Assembly (NCBI GenBank): GCA_963664045.2
Contig: CAXXGT010000002.1
Span: 248,001-312,000, forward strand
DNA: 64,000 nt
Source: JAPPHA01 sp963664045
Lineage (GTDB): Bacteria > Pseudomonadota > Alphaproteobacteria > Rhodobacterales > Rhodobacteraceae
Reading direction: 5' to 3'
Shown: positions 19,278 to 28,284 of the stretch, in pieces
How the letters are laid out: each line of letters opens with the position of its first letter
How positions within the stretch are numbered: position 1 is the stretch's first letter
Notes under the pieces: generated by a model
What the model was told of the DNA's origin: nothing
What the model saw: the letters and a program-made list of their open reading frames with translations, nothing else
The model's database searches: none
Program-made: the position numbers and the translations under genes

Positions 19278-20786
19278 CTAGACTCCATCTCGGTTCCCCC
19301 TGAAAATTCGGTCTAGGATCTTCGCAAGGAAAAGAATGGCCAAACCTGCGAGCAGCCCTTGGCCGATCGAGGCGTATTGCAAGGCTTCGAGAACATCCTC
19401 GCCAAGGCCCTTTGCACCGATGAGCGACGCGACCACGACGGTCAGAAGACTCAGCAGGATCGTCTGGTTGATTCCAGCACGAATTGACGGAGCTGCAAGC
19501 GGCAGTTCGATGCGGGTCATGAGAAACCACTCGGAGGCACCGTAAGCAATTGCCGCCTCCCGTATTGAATCGGGAACGCCTTGAATCCCCAGCACGGTTA
19601 GGCGCACGACAGGAGGCATTCCAAAAATCAGACATGTAACGACAGCTGCCGACTTGCCTGTTCCGAAAAAGGCTATGATCGGGATCATGTAGACGAATGT
19701 CGGAATCGTTTGCTGCATGTCCAGAATAGGGCGGATCGCCCGGTACACCTTGGGTCTGTGGGCCGAATAGATTCCAATCGGGATGCCGATTCCAATGCTG
19801 ATGCATGCTGCGGTTCCCAAGAGTGCCAGGGTCTGCATGGCAAGAGTCCACAACCCCACCGACCCGATAAACGCAAGAAAGACCGCCGCCGTGAACGCAG
19901 CCCACCGATTTGCCGAGAGTGCCGTCACTATCACGATCAGGATGGCTACTACGGGCCAAGGGGTCTGCACAAACAATGTCTCGAGAAAATCCAGTACGAT
20001 ACGAATGCCGAAACTGATCGTGTCAAAAAGAGTGTCACCGTAGATGGTTAGATAATCGAATATTCCCTCAATTATGGCGACGGAAAAATTTCGGAACTCC
20101 GGATCACGCGGGAACTCACTCAGGACATCAAAATCAATCAAAGACGCGTAGTGAGCCATGTTGATGGCGCAAATGCAGAAAACAAACACAATCGAAAACA
20201 CAAGATTCTGTACGCTTTTGGGCGGTGTTGCGGACTGATCGGACAACCAGGCATTGTAACGGCGCGCCAGAATGGGATTGGCAAGCATGGCTTCGCCAGC
20301 CCTCACGGCAAGAATCATCACAACCCCGAGAACGAGATACCAAATGCCGCTTTCAGCGGCTCGCTGCATCTCGACCTGTGCTTGCTCAATTATGGTTTGA
20401 AGCCCTTCAATATTGCGTTTCAATGCTTCAACATTGCTCTTGGAGGCTTCTATGGCTTGCTCCAGTTGGGCTTGTCGCAGATTCAGTTGAATCGTGACCG
20501 TATCAATGCGATCTCTGATTTCCTTGGTCAAATCCCCCCATAGGCCCCGTCCTATTTGGGTGAGTGCGAAGGCCTCGAATACTGTAAAAACCAACGCCCA
20601 CGAGAATATGCCATATGTGCCGAACCAAACGGGACCGAACAAGACGGTCATCCAATTCCAACTGAATACGAATTTCGGATTGTCGTTTATCTTGTCAAAT
20701 TCGGATTCATAGTATCCCTTGCTCTTGTATCCGACGAAATCGCCGATTTTGTCTTGAACAGGCAACTCGGAAACAGCGACGGTCAT
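19278..20786 (-). CDS. ProU-type (quaternary amine) ABC transporter permease with N-terminal extension
   Basis: Protein of 502 residues, much longer than ProW/OpuAB (near 280-350). Residues about 35-90 have FVFSWNWMTVLFGPVWFGTYG, resembling the DUF2628-type membrane module. Residues about 95-145 form a predicted coiled coil (LRQAQLEQAIEASKSNVEAL). The C-terminal half is the permease: QQTIPTFVYMIPIIAFFGTG, the EAA-like loop SIREAAIAYGASEW, and GINQTILLSLLTVVVASLIG. It overlaps the ATPase stop by 4 bases. Confidence 0.88.
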   Translation of the reverse strand: MTVAVSELPVQDKIGDFVGYKSKGYYESEFDKINDNPKFVFSWNWMTVLFGPVWFGTYGIFSWALVFTVFEAFALTQIGRGLWGDLTKEIRDRIDTVTIQLNLRQAQLEQAIEASKSNVEALKRNIEGLQTIIEQAQVEMQRAAESGIWYLVLGVVMILAVRAGEAMLANPILARRYNAWLSDQSATPPKSVQNLVFSIVFVFCICAINMAHYASLIDFDVLSEFPRDPEFRNFSVAIIEGIFDYLTIYGDTLFDTISFGIRIVLDFLETLFVQTPWPVVAILIVIVTALSANRWAAFTAAVFLAFIGSVGLWTLAMQTLALLGTAACISIGIGIPIGIYSAHRPKVYRAIRPILDMQQTIPTFVYMIPIIAFFGTGKSAAVVTCLIFGMPPVVRLTVLGIQGVPDSIREAAIAYGASEWFLMTRIELPLAAPSIRAGINQTILLSLLTVVVASLIGAKGLGEDVLEALQYASIGQGLLAGLAILFLAKILDRIFRGNRDGV

Positions 20787-21838
20787 TCGTCACCTCCATG
20801 AATGACGGCTTTCAACAGGTCAGACTGTGCGATAACGCCAATTACATCGCCATTGTCGTCAACAACCAGTATCGGACCTTCCTTCCCGACGGCGGCTTCA
20901 ATGACGGCGTGCAGTTTGGTTTCAGATGGTATGCGGGGAGCATGTGAGGGAATGCTTCCCTCTCTGGTCCGCCAGCTTTCGATATCCATCATGACTGCGG
21001 ATGCCCGGACTATGTTCAGACGCGAGATACCGGACACGAAATCCCTGACGTAATCATCAATCGGCGCCATGATTATTTCTTCAGGGGTTCCGATTTGCAC
21101 AATCCCTCCGTCACGCATAACCGCAATACGATCACCAATCCGGACAGCCTCTTCCAGATCATGGGTTATGAATACGGTCGTCTTTTTCATGGTGGAAGCA
21201 AGCTTCACGAACTCAGATTGCAACTGGCGCCTGATCAGTGGGTCAAGGGCGCTAAAGGGCTCATCCATCAGGAGAATCTCTGCGTCGGCAGAAATTGCAC
21301 GGGCTAGTCCGACCCGCTGTTGCATTCCGCCCGAAAGCTCATGCGCGAACTTGTTCGCCCATTCGCTCAGCGCCACCATTTCCAGGGCCTCCCCGGCCTT
21401 CTTGAGTTGCAGGTTTCTTGACAAACCGCGAATTGCCAGGGGAAGCGCAACGTTTTCCAGAACTGTCTGATGAGGCATCAATGCGAAATTCTGAAACACC
21501 ATGGCAATGTGTTCGTTTCTGAACCTGCGCAGTTCAGGAACATCAAGTTCCATGATCCGGCTTCCAGAAACCTCGATCTCGCCGAAAGTGGGATCCAATA
21601 ATCGATTGATATGGCGCACGAGTGTCGACTTGCCGCTCCCCGACAAGCCCATGATGCAGAACAATTCACCCCGCCTGATGGACAGGGTGACATCGGCGAC
21701 GCCGATGACACAATTGTACTCTTCCAGTGCCTCTGATTTACTAAAGGCGTATTTTCGAATTTTCTCAAGCACATCCGGTTGCGATGAACCGAAGATCTTC
21801 CAGACATTCCTGATTTCGATGGCAGCGCCAGCGTTCAT
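20783..21838 (-). CDS. ProU-type ABC transporter ATP-binding protein (ProV/OpuAA-like) with CBS region
   Basis: ATPase of 351 residues. Walker A GLSGSGKST, signature LSGGMQQRVGLARAI and Walker B LLMDEPFSALD are present. The N-terminal IRNVWKIFG and the segment on FSKSEALEEYNCVIGV are typical of ProV-like proteins. The C-terminal ~70 residues (ILVVDDNGDVIGVIAQSDLLKA) form a CBS motif, which in OpuA senses ionic strength. With the permease and binding protein it forms a complete importer. Confidence 0.92.
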   Translation of the reverse strand: MNAGAAIEIRNVWKIFGSSQPDVLEKIRKYAFSKSEALEEYNCVIGVADVTLSIRRGELFCIMGLSGSGKSTLVRHINRLLDPTFGEIEVSGSRIMELDVPELRRFRNEHIAMVFQNFALMPHQTVLENVALPLAIRGLSRNLQLKKAGEALEMVALSEWANKFAHELSGGMQQRVGLARAISADAEILLMDEPFSALDPLIRRQLQSEFVKLASTMKKTTVFITHDLEEAVRIGDRIAVMRDGGIVQIGTPEEIIMAPIDDYVRDFVSGISRLNIVRASAVMMDIESWRTREGSIPSHAPRIPSETKLHAVIEAAVGKEGPILVVDDNGDVIGVIAQSDLLKAVIHGGDE

Positions 21839-22026
21839 TCCATGTCTACTCTCAGCCCCTAGTGGAGGACAGTTCTGACGCGGTCCGTGATACGCGTACG
21901 CGAGATGTCCGTGAGGGTTTGGCCAAATGGATAGTGCGCATTGCAGAGCATTGACAGCGTTACACGCCTCAAGACTTCGAAATGGCGAATTTCCAAAATG
22001 GCCGAATCCCCCACTGGACGAGAAAC

Positions 22027-23004
22027 CTAGATGCCAAACCAGCTATCAACCCGTTCCGCGTTTTCTGCCATCCAATCCCGGACCACTTGTTCAGGATCCT
22101 TGCGCAGGTGTCCAACCTCGAAAGACCACTGGTTTACAGTTTTGATATCGAGTTCAATGTTTGCCATCAATTCGGTCGCCAAGGGAGCTCTTTCCTCCAG
22201 GGATTTCGACCAGGCCATTTGCATCGTGAGCGGTGCACTGGCGCAGGTGATCTTGGATTTCTCAAACCAGTCGTCCTGCGATTGCCCCACCAACTTCCAG
22301 CAGCCCGAACCATCATTCTCGGGCTCGGACAATTGGACGAGATCATAGGCTTGCCAGACGGAATCCGGTTTCGCGCAAAATGTCGCATAACCCTCTTTCT
22401 TCTTGGTAGCATCGGCCAATGCTGCCTGGTTGACACCCACTTCGGCGCGAACCCACTCGATGCTTTCGGACAATCCATAATCGCGGATCTTTACCATGTT
22501 CTCGTTTGTGGATACCCAACCTGAGCGGCCGATCCAAACTTCGCCTTTTCCGTCGCCATCCTTGTCGAGTTGTGCCGCGATTTCCGGCCGTGCCAAATCG
22601 AAAATCGATTCTACGTTCTGTTCTTCATAGAAGTACCGAGGCACGCAGAAGCCGCCAAATCCATGGTATGGCTTTTTGCTGTAGTTGACGGTCCCTGCTT
22701 CGACGACATACTTGTCGTAAAAGGCCTTCTGATTGGGCAGCCAGGTGTCGGCATGAATGTCGATGTCGCCTTTGCCCTCATGCATGCTGGCCCATACGGC
22801 CGCATTTTCTGCAGGTTTTGTTTCAACCTCGTATCCGAGGCGTTCTTCAAACAGGATCTTCAACATAAACTTGATGGCCTGGAACGAGGGGTAAGGATTA
22901 TCATTTAACGTGATTTTCTCTGCCCCTATCGCTGCGGTCCCTACTACCGAGACCGCCAAAGAAGCCAGAAGCATTTTTCTGAAACCGTGTAGACTGCAGT
23001 TCAT
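22027..23004 (-). CDS. ProU-type periplasmic binding protein (OpuAC/ProX-like)
   Basis: Periplasmic receptor of about 325 residues. A signal peptide (MNCSLHGFRKMLLASLAVSV, cleavage near AIGAEK) precedes the OpuAC fold with GDIDIHADTWLPNQ, where aromatic cage residues of the ligand pocket are expected. The ATG at 23002-23004 is preceded by GGGAGAT at good spacing, preferred over a start eight codons upstream. The ligand is probably a small cationic or zwitterionic amine or a sulfonate. It is separated from the ATPase gene by about 190 bases. Confidence 0.9.
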   Translation of the reverse strand: MNCSLHGFRKMLLASLAVSVVGTAAIGAEKITLNDNPYPSFQAIKFMLKILFEERLGYEVETKPAENAAVWASMHEGKGDIDIHADTWLPNQKAFYDKYVVEAGTVNYSKKPYHGFGGFCVPRYFYEEQNVESIFDLARPEIAAQLDKDGDGKGEVWIGRSGWVSTNENMVKIRDYGLSESIEWVRAEVGVNQAALADATKKKEGYATFCAKPDSVWQAYDLVQLSEPENDGSGCWKLVGQSQDDWFEKSKITCASAPLTMQMAWSKSLEERAPLATELMANIELDIKTVNQWSFEVGHLRKDPEQVVRDWMAENAERVDSWFGI

Positions 23005-23063
23005 TTCATATCTCCCTATGACCAGCATTCAATCGACCATAGCGATGACTTGCCATGCTCATA

Positions 23064-23074
23064 TTGTCAGACAA
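23064..23074. promoter_or_regulatory. Predicted GntR operator 1 (TTGTCAGACAA)
   Basis: Perfect 11-base palindrome (TTGTC-A-GACAA) 60 bases upstream of the binding-protein start, between two divergent transcription units. It has the size and symmetry of FadR/FCD-type GntR operators. An almost identical palindrome lies near the regulator gene. Confidence 0.6.
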
Positions 23075-23215
23075 AAAATGCTAACACGACCACAATTGGC
23101 TGTAAACAGAAAATTCCTAAACCAAGTCAGGCGTCTTATTACATTGAAACCATTACGAACAGTTGTCGACGCGTCTCCGAAAACCATGGCCGATCGAAAC
23201 ATCAACGACCATATT

Positions 23216-23226
23216 TTGTCTGACAA
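23216..23226. promoter_or_regulatory. Predicted GntR operator 2 (TTGTCTGACAA)
   Basis: Perfect palindrome differing from the first site only in the central base (TTGTC-T-GACAA), about 90 bases before the regulator start. Flanking bases ATAT precede both. Paired sites in a divergent promoter region suggest that the regulator controls both itself and the transporter/catabolic genes. Confidence 0.6.
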
Positions 23227-23316
23227 TCCAGTTTACACCATGCAGAATTGACAGTACGATTGACCGGGTATGTGAGGCGTTGCAAGTTGAAAGGGGATAC
23301 TCGGTTGAGTTTAGGC

Positions 23317-24021
23317 ATGTCCAATCGGAAAATCCGGAAAATCGTTGGCATGGATGGCTTGGAGGAGTCTTTTCGCGAGCAAACACAGTCAGTGATACGA
23401 GAGGCTATCATTGATGGAGACTTTGCCGCAGGTCAGAAACTGACGGAGCGGGCGTTGAGTGAAATCACCGGGGCCAGTCGTTCCAGCATACGGGAAGCGC
23501 TTTCTCACTTGGAAGCGACCGGTCTGGTCGTTAGGCAACCGCATCGTGGATATACCGTTGCCAAGCTTGACCCCAGGAGCATTTTCGAAATTTTCGAGCT
23601 TCGCGCTTCGGTGGAAACACTTGCGGCAGAATTGTTCACGGAGCGCGCGAGTGAACAAGAAGTGAATGACATCAAGGCAGCAATCGAGTTTCTTGAACAC
23701 GGGGTCCAGACCGGTGATCTTTGCAAGATAAGATCGGCAAAGGATCGGTTTTACAACGCTTTGTTCACAGGCTGCCGCAATCGGGAAATTCAGAAAGCCC
23801 TGGAGAGTGTCATCGACCGAATCTACTATCTTCGCCGTCACCTGATGAGCGACCCTGATCGCGCGCAGGCATCACTGAATGAAATGAGCCGCCTCGCAAA
23901 GGCATTGGTCGAGAGAGATAAAGACGCGGCCCGCCAGGCAAGCATTGCGCACCTGGAATCTGCACGGTCTGCACTAGTCAAGCGATTGTCAATTGATGAC
24001 GGAGGTTCGCTCCCGGGGTGA
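23317..24021 (+). CDS. GntR-family transcriptional regulator (FadR/FCD subfamily)
   Basis: Protein of about 234 residues. The N-terminal winged helix-turn-helix (GQKLTERALSEITGASRSSIREALSHLEATGLV) and the C-terminal all-helical FCD ligand-binding domain (IFELRASVETLAAELFTER onward) are present. It is divergent to the transporter and separated from it by two palindromic sites. It probably represses the sulfonate/quaternary-amine genes until the ligand binds. The ATG at 23317 was chosen; MDGLEE 11 codons downstream is possible. Confidence 0.88.
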   Translation: MSNRKIRKIVGMDGLEESFREQTQSVIREAIIDGDFAAGQKLTERALSEITGASRSSIREALSHLEATGLVVRQPHRGYTVAKLDPRSIFEIFELRASVETLAAELFTERASEQEVNDIKAAIEFLEHGVQTGDLCKIRSAKDRFYNALFTGCRNREIQKALESVIDRIYYLRRHLMSDPDRAQASLNEMSRLAKALVERDKDAARQASIAHLESARSALVKRLSIDDGGSLPG

Positions 24022-24865
24022 TTGGGTCATGGCCAACAACATAGGTTTGTATCGTTCCGTAGCACTTTCGGTATCTTGCTGGCATCATGGCTTTTTCACC
24101 GGTTTGGCGGTTCCCAATTTTCCGGCACGATCCTGTTTACAGATTTTGAGAAAAAGGCGGGGACACCGGTGTTGTCCTGCAGTTCGCCATTCGAAAAATC
24201 GAATTCCCCGAGCAAGTTGTTATGCCCCCCACGCCTGAGGCGAATGGATTGCGATCACCTTCAGAATCCAGTGCTGCTTCGCCGCGGTCATGGCGGCCTC
24301 TACCTGTCGGGTCTTGTAGAGATAGATCCAGCAGATGCTGCTGCCTGATGTGCTTTTGCTGCCGCTTGCCGCCAGCACCTTCCGGTGCAGCTCGGTCCAC
24401 CTCATTAGTGACCCGGGCCCCATGGGCGATATGCCTTACCCAACTCACGCTGTACGGGTCTCGATAGCTTGGCCGGTGCAGTTCCGAAGCATTTGCCGGA
24501 TGACTTCCAACCGGTCGTGATGACCGAGCCGTCCCCTTGTCACGACATTCGGGACTTTTCAGTTCGTACAAGGGAATCCGAGGCCGGGTTCCGGTAGTCG
24601 ATCGCCGCACTTCCTGCCGAGGTCGGGCAGCGCGTGGAAAGCCACCGTCGGGCAATGGTGATGCTTGATGTGGAACTTCATTCGGCCAAAACCAATGGTC
24701 ACTCAGAGGTTCCAAGGACAAGCTTTCCGGCCGGGTCGTTGCCTCGGGCATTGACTTCATCTAGCGTCGGGTCTCTATGCGACTGGGACCATGAATTCGC
24801 CGGATTAGGGAAGAGAATCCGGACGTAATCACGAGCACGATTCTCCCGCAGGGCCAGGGGGCCAC
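24022..24865. other. Region with no recognisable intact gene between GntR and aldehyde dehydrogenase
   Basis: About 840 bases. The minus strand has an open frame at 24137-24760 and overlapping fragments in other frames with interrupting stops. None matches a family I recognise. It could be a decayed gene. The last 100 bases should contain the aldehyde dehydrogenase promoter. Confidence 0.4.
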
Positions 24866-26341
24866 ATGGCGAATATTCAAACGCTGCATATGCTGATCGA
24901 CGGTCATTGGGTCGATGCGTCGGACGGAGCCCGCTTCGACAGCATCGACCCTTCGACTGGCAGGGTCTGGGCAAGTGTGCCCGAGGCGACAGCTTTCGAT
25001 GTCGACAGGGCCGTCCGTGCTGCCGACAAGGCCTTGACCCAAGGGCCGTGGGGACGCATGACTCCGACGGAGCGCGGCAAATGCCTCCGGAAGCTGGGAG
25101 ACCTACTGGCAGATTCGTCCGAGAATCTGGGACGGATTGAAACCCGCGACACCGGGAAGATGTTCAAGGAAACCAGGTGGCAGGCAAACTATGTTTCCGA
25201 ATTCTATCACTTTTATGCTGGCGCGACCGACAAGATCAGCGGCGAGACCCTTCCAATTGACAGGCCCGATCTCTTTGTTTTCACGAACCGCGAACCGCTC
25301 GGGGTCATTGCGGCAATCGTGCCTTGGAATTCGCAACTATTCCTGGCAGCCGTGAAGATCGGCCCGGCCCTGGCCGCGGGCAACACGATTGTCATGAAAT
25401 CGTCGGAACACAGCGCGGCACCTTTGCTCGCTTTCGGAAAACTGGTGGCCGAGGCTGGTATTCCTGACGGTGTGGTCAACATTGTTACTGGTCATGGCGA
25501 CCCGTGCGGCCGTGTCCTGACCTCGCACCCGTCGGTGGCGCGGGTTTCGTTCACCGGAGGGCCTTCGTCCGCCGCCCACGTCATACGAAACACAGCCCAG
25601 AACTTTGCAGAGCTGTCGTTGGAACTCGGGGGAAAGTCTCCCGTCATCGTGTTCGAGGATGCCGACATGGACAGTGCAGTCAACGGTGTCGTGGCCGGAA
25701 TTTTTGCCGCGTCCGGCCAGAGTTGCGTTGCCGGGTCGCGGCTTTACCTGCACGAGAACATTGCCGATTCATTCCTCGAGAAACTGGTCCCGCTTGCACA
25801 GGGGATCCAGATTGGTGATCCCCACGCTGAGGACACGGAGATGGGCCCGCTCTGCACCCTCGACCAGCTGCGGCACATCGAGGAACAGTTGGCCTTCGCA
25901 AGGAATGAAGGTGGCAATGTGCTTTGTGGCGGGCGTCGCCTGCCCGACAAGGGCGGTTATTATTTCGAGCCGACCATCGTCGAATGTCCGCGCCAGGACA
26001 TGACGATCGTGGACACCGAACTGTTCGGTCCGGTTCTGAGTGTCCTGCGATTTCGAACCGAGGATGAGGCGCTGCAATTGGCCAACGACACGAAACATGG
26101 TCTCGCTGCCGGGATCTTCACCCGTGACAGTGCTCGCAGCCTGCGCATGGCGAGGCGGATAAGAGCCGGAATAGTCTGGGTCAACACCTATCGCGTCATT
26201 TCGCCCGTTGCTGAATTCGGCGGACTGAAAGTATCGGGCTACGGGCGCGAAGGAGGTTTCCAGGCAATCTATGACTACACGCGGTCGAAGACCGTCTGGA
26301 TGAACACGTCCGACGAGATCCGGTCAACAATCCCTTCCTGA
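24866..26341 (+). CDS. NAD(P)+-dependent aldehyde dehydrogenase
   Basis: Protein of 491 residues of the ALDH superfamily, oxidising an aldehyde to its acid. VPWN (Asn about 155), GNTIVMKSSE for NAD binding, SFTGGPSSA, the general base Glu about 253 in LELGGKSP and the nucleophile Cys about 287 in SGQSCVAGSR are all present. The ATG at 24866 agrees with the family length. It opens an operon with the broken luciferase-like gene (18 bases downstream) and the alpha/beta hydrolase. Confidence 0.93.
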   Translation: MANIQTLHMLIDGHWVDASDGARFDSIDPSTGRVWASVPEATAFDVDRAVRAADKALTQGPWGRMTPTERGKCLRKLGDLLADSSENLGRIETRDTGKMFKETRWQANYVSEFYHFYAGATDKISGETLPIDRPDLFVFTNREPLGVIAAIVPWNSQLFLAAVKIGPALAAGNTIVMKSSEHSAAPLLAFGKLVAEAGIPDGVVNIVTGHGDPCGRVLTSHPSVARVSFTGGPSSAAHVIRNTAQNFAELSLELGGKSPVIVFEDADMDSAVNGVVAGIFAASGQSCVAGSRLYLHENIADSFLEKLVPLAQGIQIGDPHAEDTEMGPLCTLDQLRHIEEQLAFARNEGGNVLCGGRRLPDKGGYYFEPTIVECPRQDMTIVDTELFGPVLSVLRFRTEDEALQLANDTKHGLAAGIFTRDSARSLRMARRIRAGIVWVNTYRVISPVAEFGGLKVSGYGREGGFQAIYDYTRSKTVWMNTSDEIRSTIPS

Positions 26342-27089
26342 TGGGTTGAGAGCGGACAATAAAGTTCCATCTGGCGATCAACCTGGATCGAATAGGTGCC
26401 GCGACCACGACGGATCCTGTTCGGAAACAAACCCTCGACTTGATCCGGTTGGCCGACTGGGCGGGATTTGAGGTGGCTTGGGTGGCAGAGCACCATGCAC
26501 TGGAAATGACCATGGCGCAAAGCCCCTCCGAGATCCTGACGTGGTAGGCAGGTCAAACGGATCGCATCCGGGCTCCGGCTATGGCATGGTCAACACGGTA
26601 TATTGGGATCCGATGCGGCTTGCCGGGGAAGCAGCCATGCTGGACCTGATCCCGTACAAGAGGCTGGAACTCGGGCCGGGATCCAGTGCCTTTCTGCGCG
26701 AAGTCGATCGAATGAAAACCGGACTGCTCCAGAAGGACGGCTACCGTCTGGTTGGCCGCGCGTGCGCCCTTCAAATTCGATTATTCCGTCCCCAACAACT
26801 GCAATGTGCTGGGTTGGCCGTTGACCTTGCCATTTTCCGCGGCGGACACGTACACGTACCGTCTCGAGGCACCGGTAGCTGATGCAGGTAGCATTTTCTC
26901 CGGTCGGTGGGCAGTCATGCGCCGCACCTCAGTCTGTCGAGATGTAGATGCCGGGTCTGCAATACTCGCCGCTGTTCGCCACGTACTCTGCCAGGTTGGC
27001 AGCCTGACGTTGACGTGGGGCGATGTTGTTAACGATTCCCCGACCGGGTGTTGCTTCCAGAGCTGGACGGGAGCGCCCGCTTCGTTCCG

Positions 27090-27099
27090 GAAATGCTTG
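27090..27099 (+). repeat. Left target-site duplication of the ISAs1-type element (GAAATGCTTG)
   Basis: Ten-base direct repeat immediately outside the left inverted repeat and identical to 29263-29272. Its length fits the 8-10 base duplications of ISAs1-family elements. Confidence 0.92.
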
Positions 27100-27216
27100 C
27101 AGGGCCAATTTTTGTAGCGTCAATTTTCGTTTGTTTTGATTGATTTACGTCGCGGGCTGGACTCTTGCCTCCTGCCCGTCCATAGAGGCACCGAATCGGG
27201 AATCGAATCAGGTGCC

Positions 27217-28284
27217 ATGATCGACCTTTCCAGACTGTCCGCAATACCGGTCGCACGTCGCGAGGAACAGCGCTTCCGCGATCTCCTGGACGAACATCAT
27301 TACCTCGGCGCGGGACCGAAGATCGGCGAAACCATTTGGTATGCGGCCGACGACGGCAGCGGCGCATGGCCGGCGCTGGCCGCCTTCTCGGCTGCGGCGC
27401 TCAAATGCACGGCGCGCGACCGCTGGATCGGCTGGAGCCCGCGGGACAGGTTCGGGCGGTTGCACCTGGTTGCCAACAATGTGCGCCTGCTGCTGCGCGG
27501 ACGGCAGCCGAACCTGGGTTCCCGCTTTCTCGGCCTCTGTGCGCGGCGCATCAATGCCGACTGGCAGGCCCGCTATCATCATCCGCTGCTGCTCCTGGAA
27601 ACCTTCTGCGACCCGGAGCGCCACAGCGGCACGGTCTACCGCGCCGCCAACTGGATCACCGTCGGCAGGACCCGCGGCTACCGCCGCCACGGCAACGGCT
27701 ATGTCGCGGGATCGACACCGAAACAGGTGTTGGTGCTGCCGCTCGCGCCCGATGTCCGCGCCCGGCTCACCGCCCCGGCGCTGGCGCCGGAACTCCAGCT
27801 TCACGGAACCGAGAAGATGCGCAAGATGAACACCGCCGAAATGGCCAGCCTGTACGACTACTTCACCGAAATCGACGATCCTCGCGGACGCCGCGGGCGC
27901 CGCTACCATCTGCCGACGTTGCTGTCGCTCTGTGCTGCGGCCACGCTGTGTGGCGCCAATGGCTGGAAGGCGATCCATGCCTGGATCCAGGACCTCGGAC
28001 CGGGGATGCTGAGGCATTTCCGCCTGCCCAGGGCCGGGAATGGCACCCATGACCTCCCGAGCATCTATTGCATCCGCAACATCATGGTCACGGTCGACCC
28101 CGACCAGCTTGCCGCAGCCACGGCCCGCTTCTGCCGGGACCATGGCTGGGACCAGGGTGCGGGCATCGCCATCGACGGCAAGACCATCCGCGGTGCTGTC
28201 GATGACGAGGGCCGCAAGACCCATGTGCTCGGCGCCAGCAGCCACGACGCCTCCGCGCCGTTGGCTCAAAAAAAACCGTGCTGA
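27217..28284 (+). CDS. DUF4338 domain fused to N-terminal half of ISAs1-type transposase (upstream frame)
   Basis: Residues about 1-190 from MIDLSRLSAIPV carry a DUF4338-like domain (LLDEHHYLGAGPKIGETIWY, then RIGWSP-like DRWIGWSPRDR and NNVRLLL). DUF4338 is also found in DruA of Druantia defence systems. From about residue 205 the transposase N-terminus follows: LYDYFTEIDDPRGRRGRRYH, then the first catalytic Asp in IAIDGKTIRGA. The frame ends at TGA 28282-28284 just after the run of eight A. The rest of the transposase lies in the -1 frame. The start at 27217 has a shorter distance to the IR than the alternative at 27136. Confidence 0.88.
   Translation: MIDLSRLSAIPVARREEQRFRDLLDEHHYLGAGPKIGETIWYAADDGSGAWPALAAFSAAALKCTARDRWIGWSPRDRFGRLHLVANNVRLLLRGRQPNLGSRFLGLCARRINADWQARYHHPLLLLETFCDPERHSGTVYRAANWITVGRTRGYRRHGNGYVAGSTPKQVLVLPLAPDVRARLTAPALAPELQLHGTEKMRKMNTAEMASLYDYFTEIDDPRGRRGRRYHLPTLLSLCAAATLCGANGWKAIHAWIQDLGPGMLRHFRLPRAGNGTHDLPSIYCIRNIMVTVDPDQLAAATARFCRDHGWDQGAGIAIDGKTIRGAVDDEGRKTHVLGASSHDASAPLAQKKPC

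Noticed and set aside
24137..24760. 207-residue minus-strand ORF upstream of the aldehyde dehydrogenase
   Set aside because: Proline/arginine-rich shadow-like composition, with other frames equally open in parts; no family recognised.
27208..28269. Long minus-strand ORF opposite the transposase
   Set aside because: Shadow of the high-GC transposase reading frame on the other strand; no motifs of its own.
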